Shown: piece by piece, positions 1 through 11,573 of the stretch
How the letters are laid out: the number at the start of each line of letters is the position of its first letter
Numbering within the stretch: the stretch's first letter is position 1
Origin: Astragalus membranaceus
Taxonomy: Eukaryota; Streptophyta; Magnoliopsida; Fabales; Fabaceae
Direction: 5' to 3'
Length of the DNA stretch: 64,000 nucleotides
Assembly: GCA_039519185.1 (NCBI GenBank)
Contig: CM076846.1
Coordinates: forward strand, 107,790,442 to 107,854,441
Made by a program: the position numbers and the translations under genes
Notes under the pieces: generated by a model
Database searches by the model: none
What the model saw: the letters and a program-made list of their open reading frames with translations, nothing else
Told to the model about the DNA's origin: nothing

Positions 1-520
1 AAATATAACGATAAACAAATATAAACAAAAAAACAAAGTAAAGAGAAGGGAAAGAGATACACCGTGATTTTTACGAGGTTCGGGATTAAAGCCCTACGTC
101 CTTGGCCTCCGGCTTTGCAACCTTTGGACTTGATAACAACCACTATATGAGAATAAATTCTTCAACGTCTTACAAGCAAGAAACTTCCCTATAGCTACCA
201 CACCACTCTCAATTTTCCCCAAATTGAGAACCCAAGCTCCCCGCTAAGGATTTCGCTAACAACTCAATCTCCCTGATTGAATTACCCATGAACACTTCCC
301 AGAATTCCACAACAACCAAGTAATAGATGAATACAACTGAAAAACTATGATCCAATCACTCAAGCAGTATAACAGTATAGTAGTTGAGAGAGATGAGTAA
401 TTTGGATTTAACGATGAAGAACTTGAAGAAATAATATGACGGTGAGAGTTCTTTTCTTCCTTTTTAGATTTTTGAGTTGTGCGTTGTGTTCTCTTTTTTT
501 CGTGAAAAAAATATAAGTGC

Positions 521-530
521 CTATTTATAG
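521..530 (-). promoter_or_regulatory. TATA box of SIRE LTR
   Basis: The minus strand reads CTATAAATAG, a canonical plant TATA box. The same box occurs in the other SIRE LTRs at 12275-12284 and 27532-27541, and is missing from the LTR at 16971-18381 because of a deletion. The AATCGATT array lies just upstream in the direction of transcription. Confidence 0.6.
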
Positions 531-576
531 GGTTTGAAGAAATATGACCGTTGAGGCAATTTTTCACGTAAAATAG

Positions 577-1065
577 ATGAGTAGTAAATCGATTGATTGA
601 TTAAAACAATATGTATGTGAATCAATTTATTTACTCAAAATATGACCGTTGAAAGCTTCTAAAAAGAGATGAATCGATTATATGCTTAAATATGAGTGTA
701 TAGAAATCGATTCATTTGCTTGAGAAATAGGAAGGTTGAAATCGATTTAAGGGTTTAAAAGATAAGGAAGAAATCAATTTTGCTCTCGACAATAGCAAGT
801 GAAGAATCAATTTCTTGCCTCTGGGAAACAGGTGAGGAATCGATTCCTGGCTTTAAAAGAGAGAGAGAAATCGATTTTCCATTTAAAAACACAAGGCCGT
901 CAATCGATTGTTTTCTTTCCAAAACATATTCCTTGAAAAACCCGTAGGCTAGAAATCGATTTCTAGCTTTGTGAAGGAAGGCACAAATCGATTTCTTGCT
1001 TGAATAATTAGGCTAGAAATCTATTTTCAACTAATAAACACAAAGTCATCAATCGATTCTTAGTT
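577..1065. repeat. AATCGATT array in SIRE LTR U3
   Basis: About a dozen AATCGATT or one-mismatch copies are spaced roughly 30-40 bp apart and separated by loosely similar spacers. The block lies immediately upstream of the LTR TATA box on the minus strand. Homologous blocks are at 17664-18010 and 27598-28010. A look-alike block occurs in the unrelated Ogre LTR at 50645-51240. Confidence 0.8.
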
Positions 1066-3027
1066 TTACCATTTTCTCATGCTACATGCCTACCTATTAG
1101 ACTTTTATATAAAAGATTTTTCTAAGCTTTTAACACAACAGTTATATTTTAAAAAATCATCTCTCAACTACTAAAAGTTATAGAACTGAAGTGATAGGAT
1201 CTTACATGGTGTTCTATCCAAAGCAGATTAACAAATAGTTCTTGAACTATAGAGTAGCTTCTCCTACAAGCCGCTACACTTTAAGATATCCTGCTCTTTG
1301 ATTCATGAAGATATCCTGCTCTTTGATTCATGTCCTGTACTCTTGTTCAACTGTAACCATTAGTAGACAGATTGTAATTTGTTATCAAACAAAACAAAGA
1401 GTGTTTGACCTTGGTTCAACAATTAGACTCAACCAAGCTTCAATTTAATCTCAACAATACACTCAATTTCATAAATTTTGGTCAAGATTCATGAGTAGCT
1501 GGCCTTATTATCACTTTCAGCACATGACATGGGTTCTAAAACAACCTTTCAACAGGATTCTTCACCCCTAGGTACAGGCATTACCATATCTTTAGGAACA
1601 ACAACATGCAAGGTTCAGATAATCAAACAAAACAAATCTAAAATGAAGAACTCACCTTATATGTCGAATTCAACTCAAGTGCAAGCAAAATAGAAGTCCT
1701 ATGTTCACCATAAGCTTCCCCAAAATCCCAAACTGAAATCCTAGCTTCAAACCCTCTCCCTAAGCTCTCAAAATCGAAATGTGGGTGGAGGATTGCTAGT
1801 AACAAGTTTCTAGTTGCACATGCAAGTTCAAATTATGCTCCTACGGCTCCATCTATCAACATGCAAGATCGCAAATGAAGGTGGAGAAGGAGGGAGTTTC
1901 AAACTCAGTTTTTGAAACTTAAGAGGTGATGCAATTTCTGAACTTGAGGGTTGTAATGAGAAGGGTTATGAAGGAAGTTTTCTGTGGGGAAAAGAAATGT
2001 GAGGGAAGGGTTTCATTTTTCCTTGTCAATCTTTGCTCTCCTCTCCCTCTCCTTCGCTCTCTCTGTTTCTCTCCACTCTCTTTCTCTTTTCTTTCTTTTT
2101 CAAACAAAAGGGTAAAGTGAATTGTGAGGGAAGGTTCAGCTGAAACCATTTAAGTGAGAGGGAGTGTGGGTTTCTAAAAAGGGAATTTACTATTTTGCAC
2201 TTATACTAGGTGTAACACCCCGAAAAATAATTTAATTAATTTAATTAATTTGATTAGTTGAATTATTAATTTTATTGGAGGCGTGATTAAATTAATTAGT
2301 ATGATGGTTGATGTTCAGGAGGTGGGACGAGTAAAGAGGGTGGAGTTGGCGTTGGAGGCCCAGCGCTTGCTGAGCCCACGGCTTAAACCCTAGGAGTCTA
2401 GGCGCAACTCTCTCATCTGCGCAAAATTGAGAGAGAGCTGCGAAAGTTAGAGAGAGTGAGAAGGGAGAAGGCTTGCACGGCGCTAAAGGGGAAGAAGGAA
2501 GGGAATTCTCTCGAGGTTTCGTTAGGTAAGAGTTCTCAAATCCTTCCTTGTCATTTTTCTTCCTTTTCCTAGTGTTGTAGCCTTCAATCCCTAACCTCCA
2601 TTGTGTTGATCCCTCATAGATCAAAGAAGTGGGCGTGGCTACGGTTTCGAAGGGAGAAGGAGAGGTTTCGTTCGTTGTGTTGCTGGGTTTTTGTACGTGA
2701 CTAATTCGTCGTTGTTCCGGATCACACAAATTCGAGGTAAGGGTGAGCGTTTTAATTCAACAAAATCGAGTATGTGATTGGGGGTTTTGGGGGATTTATG
2801 GGTGTAGTAGTGTAATTGAAATGTTGAGATTTTGTTTGAGGAGTTGTTGACGTTTCCCTTCGGGGAATTTCGATGTTTGTTTTGATGAATTTGATGATGC
2901 CTTGATGAAATTGTATTGATTTGTGTGATGAACAATATGTGATGAAATTGTGTTTTGATGAATTTGATGATGCCTGGATAAAATTTTTGAAATCTGGACA
3001 ATTCTGCATGACTGAGATGCTGCTGTC

Positions 3028-3215
3028 CATTCGCGCGCCACTCGCGCTGCTGTCGCGCTCCAGGCGCAAGAGCGCTGCGCTGTGGCACGCTGTTGCTGCC
3101 CATTCGCGCGCCACTTGCGCTGCAGTCGCGCCCCAGGCGCAAGCGCGCTGCGCTGTGGCATTTGTTGCTGCCCAATCGCGCCTAAGTTGCGCCCAGCTCG
3201 CGCTTCAAGCGCGAG
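3028..3215. repeat. GCGCGCCA-type GC-rich word array in S1
   Basis: Repeated words such as TTCGCGCGCCACT, CGCTGCTGTCGCGC and CAGGCGCAAG recur two or three times in about 190 bp inside otherwise AT-rich LTR sequence. Comparable but differently worded arrays are found in S2, S3 and G2. Confidence 0.75.
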
Positions 3216-3261
3216 TCACTGTTTTCCCCACTGTTTTCTTGCTGTTTTCACACTGTTTTCT

Positions 3262-3500
3262 CAGTTTTTAAAGGTGATGTTTTCCCCATAAAAATATGAT
3301 GTTTCCTCCATAAAAATGTGATGTTTCCACTAATAAAAATATGACGTTTCCCAATTCAAATGTAGTGTTTTTCCCAAGCTTGAAAATGTGGTGTTTTCCG
3401 AAGTTAAAATGTGATGTCCTTCAAATTAAGATGTGATGTTTTATAAATTAAAACGGGATGTTTTTCTCAACTCTAAACGTGTTGTTACCCAAATTTCAAA
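3262..3500. repeat. Degenerate tandem array, unit about 25-35 bp
   Basis: The core word (A)TGATGTTT(T)CC recurs about nine times with AT-rich spacers. It is probably an expanded internal part of the S1 LTR. No coding potential is evident. Farther on in S1 there are small repeats, including a 24-bp duplication containing AGAATAGGCTTCGGCCTCTT at about 3718-3763. Confidence 0.6.
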
Positions 3501-4603
3501 GGTGATATGTATGATGATGATGTAACATGAATTATGGTGATTTGTGACGAATATACTCTATGGGTATGATTATAATGATGCTGTAATGTGATTGGGATGA
3601 ATTGTGACGAATACACTCTATGAGTGTTTGATAATGATGATGATGATGAATACTCTAGGTGAGTGTTTTTGATGAAATGCACATGTGTATATAGAATCTC
3701 ATGGCATGTGCATAATGTGAAGAATAGGCTTCGGCCTCTTGTGAAGAATAGGCTTCGGCCTCTTAATTGTGATGAATATGGTACCATCATGCATATGCCC
3801 TGGTGGGGGTTGCATTTACATACATGATCCTGATTGTGGCCTGTAGCCAAACCGTGTTGTGAATTGGTGTTTGGTGGTGATGATGTGATGTTAAATATGA
3901 TGTTGTAGAATTGTTTGTCTCCAATTACTCTATCATGTGCTAGATTATGTTTTGTTAAAATTCTCACCCCTTCTGCTTGGAATGTTGCTCTATTGCGGCA
4001 ACGCTGCAGGTAATCGCGAGTGAAGGATCTGCTGCCTTCCTTTTAGCTCTTGGGATGTATTTTGTGTCGCTCTCTGATACTGTAACACCTAGGGGGCGTG
4101 GGTGAATTTTGATAAACAATTTAATTAGTTGTTTTAATGATCTTATTGATATATTTGAGACGTGTTTGAGAGTTTATTGGTGAGTTGTCGTTATTCCGCT
4201 GTGATGTGAATTTTGAGGATTTGATTTTCCATGAAGGATGTTTTGTTGCACGAATTTGAAGAGTGTAATTGATGAGTTTGTTTTTGATGAAGTTGTAGCA
4301 TTTCTTTTCTATCAATGAAAATAAAATTTTGAAAGGGATTACTCTGATAAATGACGCGTAGTATAAGGGTAGAAAAAGGGTGTTACACTAGGCGCACCTT
4401 TCCTCTCTTCACATACACTATCCAAAGTTAATTGCCCAAACTAGCACACAAGCATCTAATTATTTCATTTAGCCATGTATTCAAGCAATTTAAATTATCA
4501 ACCATGGACTTAAACAAAACAATCAACCACTCAATTAGCAACAATTAATTAAAATTAGTCACTAATCAACACAACTATAACAATCACTTTGGGGGATGTT
4601 ACA

Positions 4604-6578
4604 ATACACCCCAACTTGATAAACTTTTGTCCTAAAAAATTTGTTCAAGTCTTACCGATTCACTGATCGAGAATAAACACTCTCCCGAAGGGTCTTAATT
4701 AAGAAAACAAACTTGTCGACTTGAAATCCATTCACCATATGGCATCTTCAACACTTATCAATGGAGCTATGTATAATGGAATAATCCTTTTTCCAAATAT
4801 CAATAAAAGGAGAAAACTTATCAACTTAAAGTGGATTATTCCTTAGCTTAAGCAGATGTGTAAAAGAGATTCACCTGTAGCCTTTCTCAACTAAAACTTT
4901 AAATTTATAGTAAAATACCCATTTCAATCCATTTGACTTAAAGAAATTTAGTTTAAAGATTAAACTGAAAAAGAAGAAAGTTTTGAGAGAGTACATTCCA
5001 TGCATAAAAGATCTCTTGACCACACTTCTAACTCCAAAAGCGTGGAGGAAAGCAAGGGAAAAATAAAACAAGTTGTGCATACAACCAGTACACCTAACCA
5101 TCCCTAAAATTTAATAGTAGATGGAATGGGAGGCTCATTCTAACTTTGTAGAAATCCTTTTGCAAGTTTTTCAAACAACTACATTTCAAAAATATTATCC
5201 ACAATCTAGATTCACAAGTAATGGGAAAAATCTTTTAGCTTAAAATGTGATGTGCTCCTCACTTATCCCCATGTTCGTTAACCCACCCCAACTTAAGACA
5301 ATCTTATTCAACGCACAACTCCTTTAATAAAACAGTGAAGACATATTAAGGGTTCTGAAATGAAGTTTCAAAAAGAGAATTGAGAAACACGAGTCTTATG
5401 AAAATCAAATGTTCGCAATCATGCTTATAAAAGTCAAAGTGGACGAACAAAATTGTTGCAAAATGAAGTGTTGTAAAAAGCTTCTTTGAATCTTCAATAA
5501 ATTTCCAAATACCATTTGAAATACCTTGGATTAGATTAAGGATAGGAATGGGCAAGCATTGGTACCAAAAAGAAGTGTGTTTAAAATAAATTAAAAGAGG
5601 GTGACATAATGGGCCGCACGGACCGGGCCTCTAGGGCACACGGTCCGGGCTCCATGCTTAGTCCGGAAAACTCTATTTTTTAAAATGCTCCATCTTTTGA
5701 TTCCAAATCTTACCCTAGTCTACATCAACTCAATCCTAACACTATTACGTGTTGAACTTAGGCTAAACAACTCAAAATACAATCAATTCGACACTTCATC
5801 AATACTCACACTATCAAGGACTCATGCATTATACATCTACAGCTCAATCATGTAGTCATACTCATATCTATTTCTCAATCAAGCACAACAAACTGTTCAG
5901 TTACACGAAATTCATTTAATTCACTGAAAACTAATTCCTTAGCAGGTAATTTCCTACAAGCACAAAGCAAGATAAGGAATTCATATATCCCGATGAATAG
6001 CACTACACAAAATAATAGTTTCATACTCATCAACACATACAAGGTTGGCTAAATTCTAAATACAAGTCAATCTCAGTCAATTTCAAGCAATTCAATCAAC
6101 CATCCAAATATAATTTGGTATACTAATCAATCATGCACATGCATTGCACTAAATTCTGAACAACATCGTATTCAACACATACTCATTCTATTGACAAACA
6201 ATCAATAGAACACTGCAACCTAGGGACCTCGCTTTGACTTGTCATACTAATTTGAGTCAAAACAAACTACTGTTAACCTTCATGAACGAGAGGTTAACAA
6301 ATTTAAGCTTTGCCACCATAGGGGGGACTTTGGTAGGCATCATGGCTTGTGGGCTAATGCCCAAATTAATGCTAAATATCTCTTCTTTCCCTTATTAGTC
6401 AATGCACTAGCATACTCATCCCAAATTCCATCTTTAATGGATAGCAAAATTTGGAACATTACCTTTCGGTTCTCTTGGAGATACCTCTAGTATTTCGGGT
6501 TATACTCGAGAACAAACACTGTTTTCAACTGACTCACAAGATGATAGGGTTTTTATAAAACTTCGTTTGAAACCTTTA
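4604..6578 (-). pseudogene. G1 internal region, 3' part, decayed gypsy relic
   Basis: The region begins with a polypurine tract next to the LTR (4604-4620 on the minus strand). A block at about 6270-6345 resembles 22411-22470 of element G2, which lies just past the RNase H region, so both are Tekay-like. No continuous reading frame survives. A short GC-rich patch with inverted words (GCACGGACCGGGCC, CACACGGTCCGGGC) lies at 5614-5655 and resembles the S3 array. I see no separate gene here. Confidence 0.55.
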
Positions 6579-8971
6579 TGTAACATCCCCTATTTTTGCT
6601 ATTTAATTATATTGGCGTAATATTATTTATTAGTGATTTATTTAGTTGATTGAAAATTCTTTAAATTGAAAATGATTGTTTATTTATTGATTGTGTGAGA
6701 TGTGTGTGCTTAATTGAATTAATTGCTTCACATTGAGTTTATTAGAGCTGAAGGAGTCATAGGGAAAGAAATGTTTAAGTAAGGGGTAGTTTTGTCTTTT
6801 TGCCATGCCCCCTTTATATAGGCCCCTTTCAGCTGAACCCAACACAAAACCACACTTTATTGTTTTTGCAAAATTCTGAAAATAGGGAAGTGAGAGGGGA
6901 GAGGGCGTGAGGGAGTGAGGAAGGGAAGAGGAGAGAGTTTCCCAAAGAACTTCATGCATGTTTAATCCATTGCCATCAAAGTGTTAAGCTCATCTCCTTC
7001 TTTCCATTGATACCAAATTCAAAGTCATCCCCTCCCCCCCCTTGAGATCACCATTGTTGGCCATTAAAGCCTCACTTAGCCAAAACTAAAATTCAAGCTT
7101 GTGCATGTTGAAGTAGAGGGATGTGGAACCAATTTCAGTACTTGGGTTGCGTGTTTGAACAAATTGGGAGTCATTTCAGAATCTGGGTTCAGAGTGTAAG
7201 TCATAGGAGAGCTGAGTTTTCGGTTGGGAGCATTTCAAACGATTCCGGGGACTGTTCGTGTAGTTCTCTTGTTCGTGACCGTAGTAGATTTCCGATTGTG
7301 TGGTTGTCGCCGCTAAAAAGGTGAGTTCTATAACTCACTAGGAAATTGTTTTAAGGTTTATGTCACGTGTTCTGAATCAGTTATCCATTTTAAGAAATTT
7401 AGCGTCAAAAACCATTTTCACGAAAACCGTATTCCGAATTGTGTGATTATGCAATTGTGTGATTGATTGATTATGTGTTGTTGATTGATGATTGGTTGAT
7501 TGATTTGGACTGGAAATACTGGATATTATATCTGTTTTGATGTCACGGAAGTCATAGAAAGTCTCGGCCTCGAATTGAAAGCGAAACGGGACAAAATCGC
7601 TTTTCGAAAACCTGTTTTTCAGCCCATCAGACATCCATCGCGTCGCGACACGATCCCATCGCGTCATGACCATGTTTATTTTTGTGACGCAAATGTTTCT
7701 GTAACTTTTTGTGTCGCGACGGAACTTATTCGCGTCGCGACGCAGTGTAACTTTTCAGCTAAACTAACCGATTTTGTTTTCGCTATAACTTTTGATCCGG
7801 TGGTCCGATTTAAGTATTCTCAGGTGCGTTAGAAAGCTTATTGAAAGGCCTAACTAACCATGTAATAAGAATTGTGTGATGTTATGATGGTATTACCATG
7901 AGTTTGGTTATGATTGATGATTAATTGAAGGTTGCAAATAACATTTATATTATGAAATTGTTTATGATTAAGTTATGCTATCATAATGTTGAGTATGGGT
8001 GATACATTATGATTTGGATTGAATGGTGAATAATTATAGGTCAACTCAACAACCTTAGTAAGCCGTGTGAGATCACTTAACGATAAGATCAAGTTAGTAA
8101 TTAGTTCATGTTAGTATCAAGACCATGTTATGTTTAAATTCATTGTTATGCTCATCTCACTGTCATGTTCACAGATCATTGTTCACTGCTCATTGTTCAA
8201 GGTATATTAAAATATATACATCAGATTAGGGTGACGACCCTATGTTAGTTTAGTGTGCTAGGGGAGGGGAAGTCATGAGCCCTATGAACCTAGGCCCCAT
8301 GAGGTTTTCCCACTAGCGATTAGTGGATTGGGTTCACCATGAGCTTATTTTGCCAAGTGACCGGTGACATGCTAAAAATCATTGTTCATTGTTCAGGTGT
8401 TGTCTCTTGTAACTGCTTATGAGGGTTATGAGGACAACGTTTATGATTAGCCACATAGTCAAATATTAAGACTATGAATTATGAATCAAGAATAACGAAT
8501 CAAGCATAATTGAACCGAGAGAGTTAGTAAGGGGTCTCGATAGAACTCACTGAGACAAGTTGTCTCACCCAATCCATGTTGTTGTTTTTCAGAGTTGCAG
8601 GCTAAGTTGAAGACAATGAGGCATGGTCATGGAGACGCTTGAGGAGCTGCTGACGCTTTTGTTTGTTTTGCCATATTATGTATCTCTGTATTTCAGTTTC
8701 CCTTGTATCTTAAGACTACTCGATTGTACGACTTATGTCTTTCAAGTTGTAAATCGCTTCCGCAGACTTTCGTTTTTTTTAGTGTTGAACACTAGTTGAG
8801 GGTGTAAGGACCGATTTTATATATATTATGTTCAGTTATGTAAGCACGTTTGATGAGTGATTTATCGAAGTTTAGTATGTGTTCAATATTATAAAAAGGA
8901 AAGTCACTCTGATGTATGCCAGTAGTGCACTTCGGTGGCTTCTACAAGTTAGAAATTATTGCGGTGTTACA
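6579..8971 (+). mobile_element. Solo LTR S2, Tekay-like gypsy
   Basis: The sequence starts TGTAACATCCCC and ends GCGGTGTTACA. The 5-bp target duplications CTTTA at 6574-6578 and 8972-8976 are exact. Length is 2393 bp with no internal domain. A TATA-like TTTATATAGG lies near 6813. The region at about 7778-7850 is a reverse complement relative of 19916-19991 in the G2 LTR, and the block with GGGTGACGACCCTATG near 8229 also matches G2 in reverse. It therefore belongs to the same LTR superfamily, inserted in the opposite orientation to G2 and S3. Confidence 0.9.
7636..7746. repeat. CGCGTCGCGAC word array in S2
   Basis: Four near-palindromic copies or near-copies of CGCGTCGCGAC/GTGTCGCGAC occur within about 110 bp, next to the conserved block at 7778-7850. 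The same word occurs twice in the unrelated LARD-like element at 46471-46510. Confidence 0.8.
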
Positions 8972-9208
8972 CTTTAAGCATAAAACAATTTTCCATGTAC
9001 CTATCGGAGTCGACTCTTTCAACTAAACCCAAAATACTAGTAGGGTGTGTCTCCATACCTCGTGAGTTGAGCCTTAGACTCAACCATAATAATAAAATTC
9101 TCGATCTTACGCTAGTGCAAGGACTTTTCGGGAAACTATTATCCAAATGAACTCCTACAAGAACGAACTATTCTTTTTGTCAGAACTTTCCTAAAACTCT
9201 ATCATTTT
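8972..9208 (-). other. G1 internal relic between two solo LTRs
   Basis: This 237-bp piece is what remains of G1 between S2 and S3. It includes the CTTTA duplication of S2 at its start and the ATTTT duplication of S3 at 9204-9208. No gene is visible. Confidence 0.6.
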
Positions 9209-11343
9209 TGTAACACCCCGGTATTTCTATCTTGTAGAAATACCAAAGTGCACCACTTGGCATACATCAGAGTAACTTCCTGTTATTGAATATTGAACAC
9301 AACTAAAAACTTTCGATAAATAATTATCAAATGGTTCCATGAACCTCATTAAACTTAACAAAGTACTTAAGTCTCATGACTTAAAATTTATACAATCCTG
9401 GTGTTCAATACCCAAAACATAAGTAGCGGAAACGATTTACAACTGTTAACAAGTAATAGTTATACAATCGGTAATACAAGACAACAAAAGGGAAAAAGGC
9501 ACAATTCTTAAAACTTCTTCATCCATAACTCCAAATGTCACACCGGCTAACCGTGGTTCTTCGCCTTTGCTTTTCCCCGTTTCTCTGTAAAAACCACAAT
9601 AATAAAGGGTGAGATAAACATTATCTCAGTGAGTCCTATCGAGACCCCTTACTAACTCTAGCGGTTCTTTATGCTTTATTCTTTGAACTCATAGTCCTAA
9701 TAAGCGACTATGACTTCCCTGCCCTAGTATGCTAATAATCTGGGGTCGTCACCCTTAATATACATATATTATTATATGTATGCCATTCTACCTTTCTTTT
9801 TAGAGAAAGTAATTCTTCCTTTCATTTCGGGAAAGTAACTTGACTTGTTTTTACATGTCTTGAAACTTACAGGACTTGCATGGACTTATAGTCCTTTATC
9901 TTAACTTGGCTTGTGTACACTCGCGCTTACTATTGTATAGTTTTTCACAATTTTCATAACTTAAGAATTTTATCTCAAGCATACTCAATTTTATGGCATT
10001 CATGTATTATAATCATTGGGAAACCTTGGGGAAATGATTAGAAGGAACTTGGAATCATTTGGAATGGACTAAAGTGTATTTTGAAATAGGGTAACAGAAG
10101 CTAACGCACGGTCTGTGCCCTGGAGGCGCACGACCCGTGCGTGTTTTCAAATTTTTTGGAAAACACATGCGTAGGGTACGCACGGTCCGTGCCCTAAGGC
10201 GCACGGTCCGTGCCCTAAGGCGCACGGCCCGTGCCATGTTTTTAAAACCTTTCAGGCCACCTGCGAACAAGGCGAACGGTTCGTGCCACTGGGGCGCACG
10301 ATCCGTGCGTGTTCATCAGTAACCCAGAATTTGCTGTTTTCGTAAATTCTTTCCATTCCGTTTCGATTCCAAATTTCAGTCTGATCGATATCCTAACACA
10401 ACAAACAGTATTCCAGTCTAGAAAACAATCAATACATCAATCAATTCAAAGAATCACAATGTCAACCAATCAATCGTATGAATTATTATTAAAACGTGAT
10501 TTCTTAAAAACGGTTTTTGACTCGATTCGCTTTTGAAATAGAACGCGACACATGGACTTCGAAACATATAAACTCAGTAATGACAAAGATCCCGTATAAA
10601 ACTCACAGTATTGTGATGAAAATCACAAAAACCGAAATTCGAGAGGCTCCTCAACACGTAACCGCTCGAACTATCCCCGTAACGGTTCCTCTTGCTCCCA
10701 CGAACACCACACAACTTCAACTTCTAATTTCAAGAACCTTCAACTACTGACCTTCCTTCCAAGCTACTCCAATCAACTATGTGGCTTCCCCCAAAGTTCT
10801 ATCCTTGTTCTAATGTAACATGCAAGTCATTAGGAACCTCAAAACTCCATCTTTGCTCTATTTGAGCTTGGGACTTGAAAATGGTAGATGAAAGGTGAGG
10901 GTGATTCAGTGGTCAAAATTGGTATCAATAGAAAGAGCTTGGAAAATGGAGGAGAATGGACCAAAGATTACTTACATGCAATGGGAGGGATTTGAGTTCT
11001 TCAAGCTTCTCTTCTCTCTCTCTTTCTCGCGTCCCACTCTCTCTCTATTCTTGTTTTTCTGATTTCACCAATTGTGTTATGGGAGTGCTATTGTGTGTTT
11101 TTGTCAGCTGGGAGGTTTTAATGAAATGGGTGGGAAAAGTCCTTACTACCCTCACTCAACATGTCTCCTACTACTCCTCAAATGGCTTAATCTAACGAAA
11201 TTAACTTAGAATTCAAGTACACAAACACCACATAATTCACCTAGTCTATGACACTTATCTCATAATTAATCAATTATGAAATTAATTATCTTGGCCTCTT
11301 GCTAATTTCAATAAATGAAATTAGCTAAATAGGGGATGTTACA
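9209..11343 (-). mobile_element. Solo LTR S3, Tekay-like gypsy
   Basis: On the + strand it starts TGTAACACCCCGGTATTTC, as the G2 LTRs do, and ends GGGATGTTACA. Exact target duplications ATTTT lie at 9204-9208 and 11344-11348. Length is 2135 bp. It is oriented like G2 (transcribed on the minus strand) and opposite to S2, which lies only 237 bp away. It contains a CT-rich tract near 11000-11050 and a GC-rich palindromic array. Confidence 0.9.
10102..10312. repeat. GCACGGTCCGTGC word array in S3
   Basis: About six copies of the near-palindrome GCACGGTCCGTGC or close variants occur, several followed by CCTAAGGC. The array sits in the part of the LTR that corresponds to the GC arrays of S2 and G2. 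Confidence 0.8.
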
Positions 11344-11573
11344 ATTTTTGTCCCTTCGGACTAATCACCCTCTTGAGGGGGGGGGGGGGGGGTTTCCACC
11401 ACTCAACCACTAAGGTATGAGAATCTCTAGACAATAGAGATCTTACTTTTGAGACATAACGACTTCCCTAGAAAGGTATGGCTCACTAGAAATCTACGAA
11501 CTTTATTTTATCATAATAGATCGTTGACTAATCCAGGTGTAAATATTTACATTTGGATTAAGTATGGAATTGG
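11344..11573 (-). other. G1 internal relic with a G16 run
   Basis: The piece begins with the S3 target duplication ATTTT (11344-11348) and carries a run of 16 G at 11377-11392. It ends where the SIRE complex is inserted. No reading frame is supportable. Confidence 0.5.

Larger units (their letters stand above)
1..1423 (-). repeat. SIRE-type copia LTR, left end cut by window
   Basis: This stretch matches the SIRE LTRs at 11574-12674, 16971-18381 and 18461-28243. It shares the opening block (from AAATATAACGATAAACAAAT), the TATA-like CTATTTATAG at 521-530, an AATCGATT-rich block at about 577-1065, and the terminal GGTTCAACA at 1415-1423. The SIRE LTR is read on the minus strand, judged from the polyprotein orientation at 12879-16968. 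No SIRE coding sequence follows on the right, so here it behaves as a solo LTR or LTR fragment. It abuts gypsy LTR sequence at 1424, and the same junction recurs at 31610/31611. Confidence 0.85.
2211..4387 (+). mobile_element. Solo LTR S1, Tekay-like gypsy
   Basis: The sequence starts TGTAACACCCCG and ends GGGTGTTACA. Exact 5-bp target duplications CTAGG flank it at 2206-2210 and 4388-4392. The empty site is preserved in the sister LTR near 32382, which proves the insertion boundaries. There is no internal domain, so it is a solo LTR of 2177 bp. The AT-rich start resembles the ends of the G2 LTRs read on the other strand. It contains a GC-rich array (3028-3215) and a degenerate ATGTTTCC array. 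Open frames inside it are not convincing genes. Confidence 0.9.
1424..4603 (-). repeat. 3' LTR of outer gypsy G1 (split by a solo LTR)
   Basis: The parts 1424-2210 and 4388-4603 match 31611-32596 almost base for base, ending in GGGGGATGTTACA. The next bases (4604-4620), read on the minus strand, form a purine tract typical of a polypurine tract, so this is the 3' LTR of a minus-strand element whose 5' LTR is at 31202-32596. It is interrupted by the solo LTR 2211-4387. The first part of this LTR, corresponding to 31202-31533, would lie left of the window beyond the SIRE LTR. Confidence 0.8.

Noticed and set aside
2211..4387. A complete gypsy element rather than a solo LTR
   Set aside because: No internal primer site, polypurine tract or pol sequence, and exact target duplications border a single LTR.
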